The notes under the pieces are model-generated. The model was not told the DNA's origin and ran no database searches. It was given only the letters and a program-made list of their open reading frames with translations. Shown one piece after another: positions 15,140 through 23,354 of a stretch of DNA of 32,967 nt; the stretch's first letter is position 1; each line of letters begins with the position of its first letter. The stretch is from Candidatus Atribacter alterifermentans. Lineage in GTDB: Bacteria > Atribacterota > Atribacteria > Atribacterales > Atribacteraceae. The position numbers and the translations under genes were made by a program. The stretch lies in NCBI GenBank assembly GCA_012517635.1, contig JAAYUP010000069.1, positions 1-32,967 on the forward strand, written 5' to 3'.

Positions 15140-15610
15140 ACGATCCCTCCTTCTATCAGGCTAACCTTTTTTTAAATTTTCACCAATACTATCAAATTGA
15201 ATGAAAGATGCAAACCTGCTTAAAATAATAATAGATTTATAATAAAATTGAAAAATTACAATTGATGATAAATTTATCTTTAAAGAACTCTTGCGAATGT
15301 TGTCTTCTCTGCCTATTATTATGACAATGAAATTTCCAAGAGAAGTGTATAAAAATTTCGGGAAAACCACAAACTACTGTAGGGTTATTCAAACACATGT
15401 CGTTACCCGAAGAAAATGAAGATTCCAATCTCAATTCGTCATTACGAGAAATCGAACTGTTCCTTGGTCAACAACGCGGCAATCTCATTTAAAAAAAATT
15501 TTTATAAAATAAAAAAATGAGATTTTTATTTAGGAAGGCTCCTTCCAGGATGAGTCATTTTTTATTCATTCCGTCTTTAAAGAATAAATTTTTTTATTAG
15601 GAGACCTACC
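15140..15610. other. 471-bp gap with repeat copy 2 and promoters of two divergent genes
   Basis: No convincing gene; minus-strand ORFs at 15161-15434 have no ribosome binding site and an unlikely protein. It is AT-rich, with the second repeat copy (15438-15558). A hairpin TTTATTC (15561-15567)/GAATAAA (15582-15588), followed by a T-run, sits just before the malic enzyme ribosome binding site. A weak TTGCAT-16-TAGTAT reads towards the minus gene. Confidence 0.6.
15438..15558. repeat. Palindromic intergenic repeat element, copy 2 (degenerate)
   Basis: It begins GTCATTACGAGAAATCG, contains GCGGCAATCTCAT (15476-15488) and its partner ATGAGAT (15517-15523), and ends CAGGATGAGTCAT. These parts match copy 1 at 6696-6804 in order and spacing, with A/T-rich drift between. 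The 'GGAAGgctCCTTCC' hairpin (15533-15546) is inside. Confidence 0.65.
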
Positions 15611-16945
15611 ATGCAAAAGAAAACCGAAAGTGAATTAAATCAACCGTTAATTGAAGCAATGAAACTTCACCAATTTTATCATGGAAAAATTGAAATGAAC
15701 TTAAAATGCCCGGTAAGGTCCTACCAAGATTTTGCTGTATGGTATACTCCGGGAGTTGCCGAGGTTTGCAAAGCAATAGTTCGTGACTCGCTCCTTTCCT
15801 ATGAATACACGAATCGATGGAATACTGTTGCAGTCGTTTCTAACGGAACGCGAGTCTTAGGCTTGGGAAATATTGGTCCAGAAGCTGCAATGCCAGTTAT
15901 GGAAGGCAAGTCACTTTTATTTCGTTATTTAGGTGGGGTTGATTCTTATCCGCTTTGTTTGAAAACTCAAAGTACTGATGAATTAATACAAATTGTCCAG
16001 TCTCTTGAACCGAGTTTTGGGGGGATTAACCTTGAAGACATTTCTCAGCCGGAATGTTTTACTGTTTTGGAGACTTTACAAAAAAGCTTAAATATACCGG
16101 TTTGGCATGATGACCAACAAGGGACTGCTTTAGTGACGGTAGCAGGTGTATTAGGAGCAGTAGAAGTTGTACAGAAGTCTTTGGATAAAATCCGAGTTGC
16201 GTTGATTGGGGCAGGCGCTTCGAATATTCGGATTGCTCATTTGCTTATAAAAGCTGGGGTTTTAGCCGAAAACATCGTTTTATGTGATCGAAGTGGAACA
16301 CTTCATCGAGGGAGGAAGGACTTAGAAGAACATCATCCCTGGAAATGGGAATTGTGCCAGATAACCAATGGTGATAATTTAAGAGGTGGGAAAGAAGAAG
16401 CAATAGCTAATCGAGATCTGCTAATTGCCTTATCAACACCTGGACCAGGCGTAATCAGACCTGAATGGATTCAAACCATGAATAAGGATGCCATTGTATT
16501 TGCCTGTGCTAATCCCAATCCAGAAATTTGGCCCTGGGAGGCTAAGGAAGCCGGAGCTATAATTGTTGCAACTGGTCGATCGGACTTTCCAAATCAAGTA
16601 AATAATTCTTTAGGTTTTCCTGGATTATTTAGAGGTATTTTTTCTGTTCAGTCAGCTTGTATCAATGACGATATGTGTTTAGCAGCTTCTCAGGCAATTT
16701 ATCGATTTGCCCAAAAAAGAGGATTACACCCTGATTATATCATTCCCCGCATGGAAGAATGGCAATTATTTATTGATGAGGCTTTAGCAGTTGCGCAGGT
16801 TGCTATTGAACAAAATTTCGCTCGAAAAATAAAAGAATTAGGTGAACTAAGGCAAGAAATAAAAGACATTATTGAGAGAGCTCAAAATATGGTGAAAGAT
16901 TTAGTGCGATTAAAATATATATCTCTTCCCAGTGAGAACCAGTGA
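15611..16945 (+). CDS. Malic enzyme (oxaloacetate-decarboxylating malate dehydrogenase)
   Basis: 444 residues, the short bacterial type. Tyr45 in VWYTPGVAEV is the general acid, and Lys100 in PVMEGKSLLFR the general base; metal ligands are Glu142-Asp143 (NLEDISQPE) and Asp167-Asp168 (WHDDQQGTA). The NAD(P) Rossmann loop is IGAGASNIRIAHLL (199-212). It converts malate to pyruvate and CO2 with NAD(P)+. There is no phosphotransacetylase fusion. Ribosome binding site AGGAGAC precedes ATG. The stop overlaps the fumarase alpha start by one base (TGATG), so malate formed by fumarase feeds straight into it: fumarate to malate to pyruvate. Direction in vivo is not shown. Confidence 0.93.
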   Translation: MQKKTESELNQPLIEAMKLHQFYHGKIEMNLKCPVRSYQDFAVWYTPGVAEVCKAIVRDSLLSYEYTNRWNTVAVVSNGTRVLGLGNIGPEAAMPVMEGKSLLFRYLGGVDSYPLCLKTQSTDELIQIVQSLEPSFGGINLEDISQPECFTVLETLQKSLNIPVWHDDQQGTALVTVAGVLGAVEVVQKSLDKIRVALIGAGASNIRIAHLLIKAGVLAENIVLCDRSGTLHRGRKDLEEHHPWKWELCQITNGDNLRGGKEEAIANRDLLIALSTPGPGVIRPEWIQTMNKDAIVFACANPNPEIWPWEAKEAGAIIVATGRSDFPNQVNNSLGFPGLFRGIFSVQSACINDDMCLAASQAIYRFAQKRGLHPDYIIPRMEEWQLFIDEALAVAQVAIEQNFARKIKELGELRQEIKDIIERAQNMVKDLVRLKYISLPSENQ

Positions 16946-17787
16946 TGGAATTTATTTTGGTCGAGGATCTCATTTCGCGATTGGAAACCGCTTTAGTTGA
17001 AATGAATATAATATGTTCGGAAAAACTTCGAACTTGTATGATGAAAGCTTTAATTACAGAAAAGAGTGATTCTGCCTGTGAAATGCTCTCAGAGATATTA
17101 GAAAATTATGTCATTGCTCAAGAACAACGCCTTCCTCTTTGTCAAGATACCGGTATGGTTATGGCAGAAGTTACTGTGGGTATTGAAGTGGCATTAGTGG
17201 GAGGAACGTTTCAAGAAGCATTAGATGAAGCTATTCGTCGAGCTTATAAAAAAAACTATTTCCGCAAATCTATTTTATCTGATCCCTTGATTGGGAAGAA
17301 TACCGGGGATAATACACCGGGGATTGTATTTATTCAACAAACTCTTGGTAATGAGGTTCATATCAATCTTTTAGTTAAGGGTGGTGGCTGTGATAATATT
17401 AGCGCCTTAAAAATGATGACTCCAGGAACCACTCCCGATGAAATAAAAAAATTTATCTTACAAGAGTTGGATAAAAATGCTAGCCGAGCCTGTCCACCAC
17501 TCATTGTTGGTGTTGGAATCGGAGGGAATGCTGCTTATGCTCTATATCTTGCTTCTCACGCTCTTGGACGCCCATTGGGAGTTCCCAATCGCTACCAAGA
17601 ATACCGTCAATGGGAAGAACAGTGGAAAAATGAAATTAACCAATTAGGTATAGGTCCTCAGGGGGTAGGAGGAAATGTGACTTGCTTGGAGGTTCACATT
17701 GAGAGTTATCCAACTCATATCGCTAGCCTTCCAGTTGGCATGGTTTGCTCATGTCATGTATTTCGTCAAAAAATGTTATCATGGTGA
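16945..17787 (+). CDS. Class I fumarate hydratase, alpha subunit (N-terminal domain)
   Basis: 280 residues from ATG 16945 (a GTG at 16942 is also possible). It is the iron-sulfur half of the two-subunit class I fumarase/L-tartrate dehydratase (TtdA-like). Three Cys suit a [4Fe-4S] cluster: Cys66 in LCQDTGM, Cys149 in GGCDNISALK and Cys183 in ACPPLIVGVGIGG. It hydrates fumarate to malate with the beta subunit; the cluster is oxygen-sensitive. It overlaps both neighbours by a few bases, so subunits are made together. Whether the true substrate is fumarate or tartrate cannot be read here; the malic enzyme neighbour favours fumarate. Confidence 0.9.
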   Translation: MEFILVEDLISRLETALVEMNIICSEKLRTCMMKALITEKSDSACEMLSEILENYVIAQEQRLPLCQDTGMVMAEVTVGIEVALVGGTFQEALDEAIRRAYKKNYFRKSILSDPLIGKNTGDNTPGIVFIQQTLGNEVHINLLVKGGGCDNISALKMMTPGTTPDEIKKFILQELDKNASRACPPLIVGVGIGGNAAYALYLASHALGRPLGVPNRYQEYRQWEEQWKNEINQLGIGPQGVGGNVTCLEVHIESYPTHIASLPVGMVCSCHVFRQKMLSW

Positions 17788-18368
17788 ATGGAATGAAAAA
17801 TGCCAATGAATATATTTTAAAAACACCTTTAAATATTGATGATGTTTTAATCTTGCATAGCGGTGATAGAGTGCTATTGAATGGAGAAGTGTATTGTGCT
17901 CGCGATGCGACCCATCGTCGAATGATTGCTGATATCCGATCAGAAAAACCTCTCCCTTTTCCTATAATGAACTCAACTTTTTATTATGCAGGTCCAAGTC
18001 CAACACCACCTGGAAAGGTTTTTGGATCAGTTGGGCCAACTACTTCCAGCCGAATGGATCAATTTTTGGAATACTTTCTCCAAAGAGGATTAAGAGCGAC
18101 TATTGGCAAGGGTGAACGTAACCCAGAGATAAAAAAGCTTCATGAAAAGTATACTGCAGTGTATTTTATTACCTGTGGCGGAGCGGCAGCTTATTTATCA
18201 AGCTTTGTCGTTCACTCTGATTTATTAGGATACGAAGACTTGGGTGCCCAAGCCCTGATTCGACTGTGGGTTCGAGATTTACCATTACTCGTTGCCTATG
18301 ACTGTTATGGTGGAGATCTTTTTGAATCAGGAAAAATTCATCATCGTAGGATTAATCTGATTGAATAA
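17781..18368 (+). CDS. Class I fumarate hydratase, beta subunit (C-terminal domain)
   Basis: 195 residues from ATG 17781, overlapping the alpha stop by 7 bases; an in-frame ATG at 17793 is a second candidate. A TTG at 17745 would be far inside the alpha gene and is unlikely. Family features are RDATHRRM (41-48), YAGPSPTPPGKVFGSVGPTT (69-88) with SRMD after it, GKGERN (109-114) and TCGGAAAYLS (131-140). It supplies part of the active site for the alpha iron-sulfur subunit. It ends the malic enzyme-fumarase operon; no clear terminator follows. Confidence 0.9.
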   Translation: MVNGMKNANEYILKTPLNIDDVLILHSGDRVLLNGEVYCARDATHRRMIADIRSEKPLPFPIMNSTFYYAGPSPTPPGKVFGSVGPTTSSRMDQFLEYFLQRGLRATIGKGERNPEIKKLHEKYTAVYFITCGGAAAYLSSFVVHSDLLGYEDLGAQALIRLWVRDLPLLVAYDCYGGDLFESGKIHHRRINLIE

Positions 18369-18768
18369 AAATGAGTACTTTTTTAAGCTAACTCGTTTTT
18401 CTCTGATGGTTGACCACTTGATTGTTTGACGTATTTATTCGAGTCCAATAGAATACCTACCCAGAGTTCGCAGGAAGAAATAATTTTTTAACCATGGTCA
18501 TCCTTTTTATAAACAGTGTTCATTTCGAACAACTGAATTTGAAAAAAGAAGAGAACAAGAGAATATCGGTTTTCTTTAAAAACTTTTTTAGTCTTGATAG
18601 ATGACTCAAAAAAACCATGAAGTGATATCATTTTTAAAAATTTTTCTACAAAAAATTCAATCTAAGAAAATATTTTTCTTTTAAAAAAACAGATCAAACC
18701 TTTCCCTCTGAATTTGATTAGTAACTATTTTTTAAAAACCATTTTTTTGATAGGAATCGAGGTAAGAT
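18369..18768. other. 400-bp AT-rich gap
   Basis: No gene is supported. The second half is very AT-rich with A- and T-runs; weak dyads include AAGAAAA/TTTTCTT (18664-18680) and a bulged GTC/GAC stem near 18584-18614. No promoter of good quality was seen. The topoisomerase ribosome binding site (GAGGTAAG) ends it. Confidence 0.6.
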
Positions 18769-20913
18769 ATGGGTAAAACTTTAATCATTACTGAAAAACC
18801 GAGTGTTGCGAAAGATATAGCCAAAGTTTTAGGAAAATTTACCAATCGAAAAGAGTATTTGGAAAGTGAGAAATATTATATAACTTGGGCAATTGGTCAT
18901 CTTGTTACTTTAGCCGAACCAGAAGATTATGAGAAAAGGTTGAAGGTTTGGAGGTTAAGTCTTCTTCCTATTATTCCCGATAAATTTTATTTAAAACCAA
19001 TTGACAAAAATGAGAAAAGAATAAAGGTCATTCAAAATCTCATTGAATCAAATGAGGTTGAAAGAATTATCAACGGATGCGATGCAGGACGGGAAGGAGA
19101 ACTCATTTTTAGATATATTTATGAATATATTGGAACCCAAAAACCATTTCAAAGACTTTGGCTTTCATCAATGACTGCTGCTGCAATTAGCCAATCATTT
19201 GCCAATCTTATTCCAGGAGAGAAAATGGAATTATTAGCAGAAGCGGCCAAATGTCGATCGGAAAGTGATTGGTTGGTGGGGATAAATGGTACCAGGGTAT
19301 TTACTGCTCGCTTTAAAATTCTGTTGTCAGTTGGCAGAGTACAAACTCCAACCTTAGCGATTTTAGTTCATCGTGAAAAAGAGATTCGAGACTTTAAACC
19401 GACACCGTATTGGGAAATATTCGCTGAATTTTCATCGCCACAAGGAACTTATGTAGGGAAGTGGAATGACGGTGAAGATCGAGTTTACGATCAGCAGCGT
19501 GCTTGGCAAATTGAACAAAACGTTCAAGGTAAAATAGGCAAAGTGACCGAGTTTTCGGATAAAAAAACCAAAGAACAGCACCCTCTTCTTTATGACCTTA
19601 CCGAACTACAACGTGATGCAAATAAAATTTTCGGTTTTTCTGCGAAAAGAACTCTCAATTCGGCTCAAAAGCTTTATGAAACTCACAAACTTATTACTTA
19701 TCCACGGACTGATTCGCGTTATCTTTCTCATGATTTAGTTCATCAGGTAGCGACTGGATGGAATATGCTTCATAAATGTGGATTTGAAGAATTGACTCAG
19801 GAGCCTTTTGACATAAAAAACGCCTTAAATGATAGAAGGGTGTTTGACAATAGCCGGGTATCTGATCATCATGCTATCATACTAACTGGGGAAAAAATTG
19901 ATTGGGATACTCTGGGACGAGATGATCAAAAAATTATGGATCTCATTTGTAAACGATTTCTGTCGGTTTTTTATCCTGAAGCAATATGGACTCAGAGGCG
20001 AATTAAAACTGAGGTCAATAGTGAGAATTTTACCAGTAAATCGAAAGTGCTCATTGAACCGGGATGGAGAAAAGTTTATGGAAAAGAAGTTACGTCAGAA
20101 GAACCAGAATATCTCCCGGAAATTGAAGTTGGAACCATTGTGAACACCGAAAAAGTTTGGGTTGAAGACAAAGAAACCAAAGCGCCACCACGTTATACCG
20201 AAGCATCTCTTCTTTCCGCCATGGAGGGAGCGGGAAAATTTGTAGAAGATGAAGAATTGCAAGAAATAATGAAAGAATCGGGGTTAGGCACCCCGGCTAC
20301 CCGGGCTGCAATCATTGAGCGATTAATTGAGGTTGGATATTTAGAAAGAGAAGAAAAAACTTTAATTCCTTCACCAAAAGGTATTGAACTGATTAATTTA
20401 ATTGAAAGTATCCCGGTTATTGAGTTAGCATCGCCCCAACTCACTGGGCAATGGGAAAAGAAACTGATTCAAATCGAAAAAGGACAATTTTCTAGTCAAG
20501 AGTTTATGGATGAAATCAAAAAATTGACCGAGGAGATCGTAACCAAGGTTAAAGAAAAAACAGATAATGGCGAACGGGCTAAAATGAGTACGAATATAGG
20601 TTTTTGTCCAATATGTGGTTCGCCAATTCAGGAAAACCGAAGTGCTTTTGCTTGTGTTCAGTGGAAAGAAGGCTGCCCTTTTACTCTGTGGAAAAAAATT
20701 TTAGGGAAGACGATTACACGAAATCAAGCTCAGAAGCTTGTTGTTCAAGGAAAGTCAGACGTTATTTCCGGTTTTAAGTCAAAGAAAGGGAAATTTTTTA
20801 AAGCCCGTTTAATTCTTCAGGAGGGTGGAAAAATAGGTTTCGAGTTTATTTCGCCAACCCCAAAAAAGAAAGATGATTCGGAAATGACGCTTGAGGAAAA
20901 ACGTAAGAACTGA
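18769..20913 (+). CDS. topB: DNA topoisomerase III (type IA)
   Basis: 714 residues, near the length of Bacillus TopB. The N-terminal Toprim domain has TEKPSVAKDIAKVL and CDAGREGELIF; the second Asp of DxD is Gly, as in Bacillus-type TopB. The cleavage Tyr is Tyr311 in ITYPRTDSR. The core continues with SDHHAIILT and GLGTPATRAAIIERL. The C-terminus has a Cys-containing repeat (from Cys613; CPICGSPIQ ... CVQWKEGCPFTLWKKILGK) of the topoisomerase C-terminal-repeat type. It relaxes negative supercoils and resolves single-stranded joints. It stands alone between gaps, and murA is transcribed from the same strand 144 bp on. Confidence 0.93.
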   Translation: MGKTLIITEKPSVAKDIAKVLGKFTNRKEYLESEKYYITWAIGHLVTLAEPEDYEKRLKVWRLSLLPIIPDKFYLKPIDKNEKRIKVIQNLIESNEVERIINGCDAGREGELIFRYIYEYIGTQKPFQRLWLSSMTAAAISQSFANLIPGEKMELLAEAAKCRSESDWLVGINGTRVFTARFKILLSVGRVQTPTLAILVHREKEIRDFKPTPYWEIFAEFSSPQGTYVGKWNDGEDRVYDQQRAWQIEQNVQGKIGKVTEFSDKKTKEQHPLLYDLTELQRDANKIFGFSAKRTLNSAQKLYETHKLITYPRTDSRYLSHDLVHQVATGWNMLHKCGFEELTQEPFDIKNALNDRRVFDNSRVSDHHAIILTGEKIDWDTLGRDDQKIMDLICKRFLSVFYPEAIWTQRRIKTEVNSENFTSKSKVLIEPGWRKVYGKEVTSEEPEYLPEIEVGTIVNTEKVWVEDKETKAPPRYTEASLLSAMEGAGKFVEDEELQEIMKESGLGTPATRAAIIERLIEVGYLEREEKTLIPSPKGIELINLIESIPVIELASPQLTGQWEKKLIQIEKGQFSSQEFMDEIKKLTEEIVTKVKEKTDNGERAKMSTNIGFCPICGSPIQENRSAFACVQWKEGCPFTLWKKILGKTITRNQAQKLVVQGKSDVISGFKSKKGKFFKARLILQEGGKIGFEFISPTPKKKDDSEMTLEEKRKN

Positions 20914-20953
20914 AAAGTAATTTTAAGAGTGAAAAAAGCAATCTAGAATAAGA

Positions 20954-20959
20954 TATAAT
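20954..20959 (+). promoter_or_regulatory. Candidate -10 of the murA-mreB-S55-tamB operon
   Basis: A perfect TATAAT lies 99 bp before the murA start, in the gap after topB. The -35 is weak (a TGAAAA-like stretch about 17-18 bases upstream), so it is only a candidate. Confidence 0.35.
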
Positions 20960-21057
20960 ATTGAGAGAATAGTTATCAAAAAGTTAAATTAGGGTACTTA
21001 ATAAAGGCGTAATCTTTCCGGAATAAAAAGGTTTTAAGATTGAAAGGGAGATTGGGT

Positions 21058-22317
21058 GTGGAAAAATTTGTAATCAACGGTGGGAATCCTTTATCAGGTA
21101 TAGTAGAAATTGGTGGTTCTAAAAATGCTACGCTTCCTATTCTCGCCGCAACGCTTTTAAGTGAGACACCATCTATTATAAGAAATGTTCCTGATTTATT
21201 AGATGTAAATACGATGATCTTGGTTCTTCAGGGATTAGGAGTCAGGATCGAGAAGTTAGCAGAAGGAACCTATCAAATTTTCCCTCATTCTCTCATCAAA
21301 TCAGATGCTCCTTATGAATTAATAAGAAAAATGAGAGCTTCTTTTTTAGTTACAGGTCCACTCATCACACGATTGAAAAGAGCTCAAGTACCGCTTCCAG
21401 GTGGATGCGCAATTGGTTCAAGACCTATTGATCTTCATATAAAAGGATTTCTTCATTTGGGAGTTCAAGTTTCGATGCATTCGGGATATGTTGAAGCTTG
21501 GACTGATCAATTGCATCCTGGTGAAATTTATTTGGATTTTCCAAGTGTTGGAGCCACTGAAAATATAATGATGCTGGCTTCGGTTATTCCAGGGGACACG
21601 GTTATAGCCAATGCAGCAAGAGAGCCAGAAGTAACTGACCTGGCAAACTTTCTGATGACAATGGGTGCAAAAATCGATGGTGTTGGAACCGATACCATTG
21701 TTATACATGGAACTCCTAAATTATATGGTTGCGAATATTCAATCATTAAAGACCGAATCGAAGCAGGTACGTTTTGTGTTGCAGCTGCAATTACTGGTGG
21801 AGCTGTAGAAGTCAAAGGGGTTAACCATATCGCCCTGCGATCCATTGTTACAAAATTAGAAGAAATCGGTGCTAAAATTTCCAAGGTATCTGAAGATAGC
21901 CTCTTCGTTTCCATGAAAGAAAGGCCTCGTGCAACCGATATTAAAACCATGCCCTATCCCGGCTTTCCGACTGATATGCAAGCGCAATTTATGACCCTTC
22001 TCTGTTTAGCTGATGGAGTGAGTGTTATTACTGAAACAGTTTTTGAAAATCGGTTTGCCCATGTGGGAGAACTGGAAAGAATGGGAGTGAATATAAAAGT
22101 TGAGGGGAGAAGTGCAATAGTGGTTGGTGTGGAAAAACTAACCGGAACCCAGGTTACCGCCTCTGATTTGCGGGCGGGGGCTGCTTTGGTTTTGGCGGGT
22201 TTGGCAGCAGAGGGAACAACTGATGTTTATGGTATTTCTCATGTTGATCGAGGATATGCGAATTTAGAAAAAAAACTACTTAAACTTGGTGCCTCAATAA
22301 AGAGGGTTAACGAATAA
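21058..22317 (+). CDS. murA: UDP-N-acetylglucosamine 1-carboxyvinyltransferase
   Basis: 419 residues from GTG 21058, chosen because AAGGGAG lies before it and the protein then starts MEKFVINGGN like the family; a TTG at 21040 would add six odd residues. It is the first committed step of peptidoglycan synthesis: enolpyruvyl transfer from PEP to UDP-GlcNAc in the cytoplasm. Lys22-Asn23 (GGSKNATLP), the catalytic loop Cys117 (PGGCAIGSRP) and FPTDMQAQF (catalytic Asp) are present. The Cys suggests fosfomycin sensitivity by family knowledge. It heads an envelope operon, 17 bp from mreB. Confidence 0.95.
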   Translation: MEKFVINGGNPLSGIVEIGGSKNATLPILAATLLSETPSIIRNVPDLLDVNTMILVLQGLGVRIEKLAEGTYQIFPHSLIKSDAPYELIRKMRASFLVTGPLITRLKRAQVPLPGGCAIGSRPIDLHIKGFLHLGVQVSMHSGYVEAWTDQLHPGEIYLDFPSVGATENIMMLASVIPGDTVIANAAREPEVTDLANFLMTMGAKIDGVGTDTIVIHGTPKLYGCEYSIIKDRIEAGTFCVAAAITGGAVEVKGVNHIALRSIVTKLEEIGAKISKVSEDSLFVSMKERPRATDIKTMPYPGFPTDMQAQFMTLLCLADGVSVITETVFENRFAHVGELERMGVNIKVEGRSAIVVGVEKLTGTQVTASDLRAGAALVLAGLAAEGTTDVYGISHVDRGYANLEKKLLKLGASIKRVNE

Positions 22318-22334
22318 ACAGGAGGATTTTCTCT

Positions 22335-23351
22335 ATGTGGAATAAGCGATTGGGAGTTGATTTAGGAACGGCAACCACTCTTATTTATGTTCATGGAAAA
22401 GGAATCGTGATGAATGAGCCCTCAGTAATAGCGCTGGCCAAGGGAACGAATAAAATCTTAGCTATCGGTAGAGAAGCTAGGGAAATGATTGGAAAAACCC
22501 CTGAATATATCGTTGCCCATCGACCTCTTAAAGATGGAGTTATCGATAATTACGAGATTACTCGAAAAATGCTGACTTATTTTATACAATCAACTTGTGG
22601 AAGAAGTATTTTTAAGCCTGATATTGTTATTTGTGTCCCTTCAGGTGGTACCGAAGTAGAGAAAAGAGCGGTTTTAGATGCTGCTTATCATGCTGGTGCT
22701 CGAAAAGCATACCTGATTGAAGAGCCAATGGCAGCAGCTTTAGGAGCTGGTTTAGATATTACCGAAGCCTCTGGAAACATGGTTATCGATGTTGGAGGAG
22801 GAACGACCGATATTGCGGTTCTTTCTTTGGGTGGTGTTGTTATTAGCCAATCGGTCCGAGTAGGAGGAGATAAATTAGATGAAGCAATTATGCGACACCT
22901 TCGGAAAAAGTTTAACCTTATGATTGGAGAACGAACGGCTGAAATTCTAAAGATAGAAATTGGATGGGCAGTTCCGCCACGGGAAGAAAAAGCAGCTGAC
23001 GTAAAAGGGCGAGACTTAGTATCTGGTCTCCCCAAAACGATTACTATTACTGCTTCCGAGGTTTATAAATGCCTTTCAGCCCCTCTCTCATCAATTGTTG
23101 ATGCGGCAAGAATTATTTTAGAACATACTCCTCCTGAGTTAGCTGCTGATATTGGTGAAAAAGGAATCTGTTTAACCGGTGGAGGAGCCCTTCTGCATGG
23201 AATGGATGAAATGATTGGGAAAGCGTTAGCAACTCCAACTTACGTAGCTGAAGAACCAGTTTCCTGTGTGGCTTTAGGGGCAGGGAAAGTTCTGGATAAT
23301 TTAAGATCTCTCCGGGAAGACTTCTTATATACCAAAAGGAGGAATAGTTAA
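22335..23351 (+). CDS. mreB: Rod-shape actin MreB
   Basis: 338 residues of the actin/Hsp70 fold. Phosphate loops GVDLGTATTL (7-16) and DVGGGTTDIAVL (152-163), the EEPMAAALGAGL (129-140) connecting loop and CLTGGGALLHGM adenosine motif are as in MreB/Mbl. It polymerises under the inner membrane and guides cell-wall synthesis. Ribosome binding site AGGAGG precedes ATG. No mreC/mreD follow; instead an S55 peptidase-like gene begins 3 bp after the stop. It could be an Mbl/MreBH paralogue; this cannot be told apart here. Confidence 0.93.
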   Translation: MWNKRLGVDLGTATTLIYVHGKGIVMNEPSVIALAKGTNKILAIGREAREMIGKTPEYIVAHRPLKDGVIDNYEITRKMLTYFIQSTCGRSIFKPDIVICVPSGGTEVEKRAVLDAAYHAGARKAYLIEEPMAAALGAGLDITEASGNMVIDVGGGTTDIAVLSLGGVVISQSVRVGGDKLDEAIMRHLRKKFNLMIGERTAEILKIEIGWAVPPREEKAADVKGRDLVSGLPKTITITASEVYKCLSAPLSSIVDAARIILEHTPPELAADIGEKGICLTGGGALLHGMDEMIGKALATPTYVAEEPVSCVALGAGKVLDNLRSLREDFLYTKRRNS

Positions 23352-23354
23352 CTT

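Noticed and set aside
15161..15434. Minus-strand ORFs of 65-69 codons in the gap before malic enzyme.
   Set aside because: No ribosome binding site, overlapping frames, unlikely proteins; they cover AT-rich non-coding and repeat DNA.
18584..18680. AT-rich dyads after the fumarase operon as terminators.
   Set aside because: Weak stems and no fitting T-run after GC-rich pairs; not distinguishable from background.
19075..19110. Topoisomerase III DxD motif has Gly in place of the second Asp (CDAGREGE).
   Set aside because: Bacillus-type TopB proteins have the same DAGREGE, so it is a normal variant and not an inactive enzyme.
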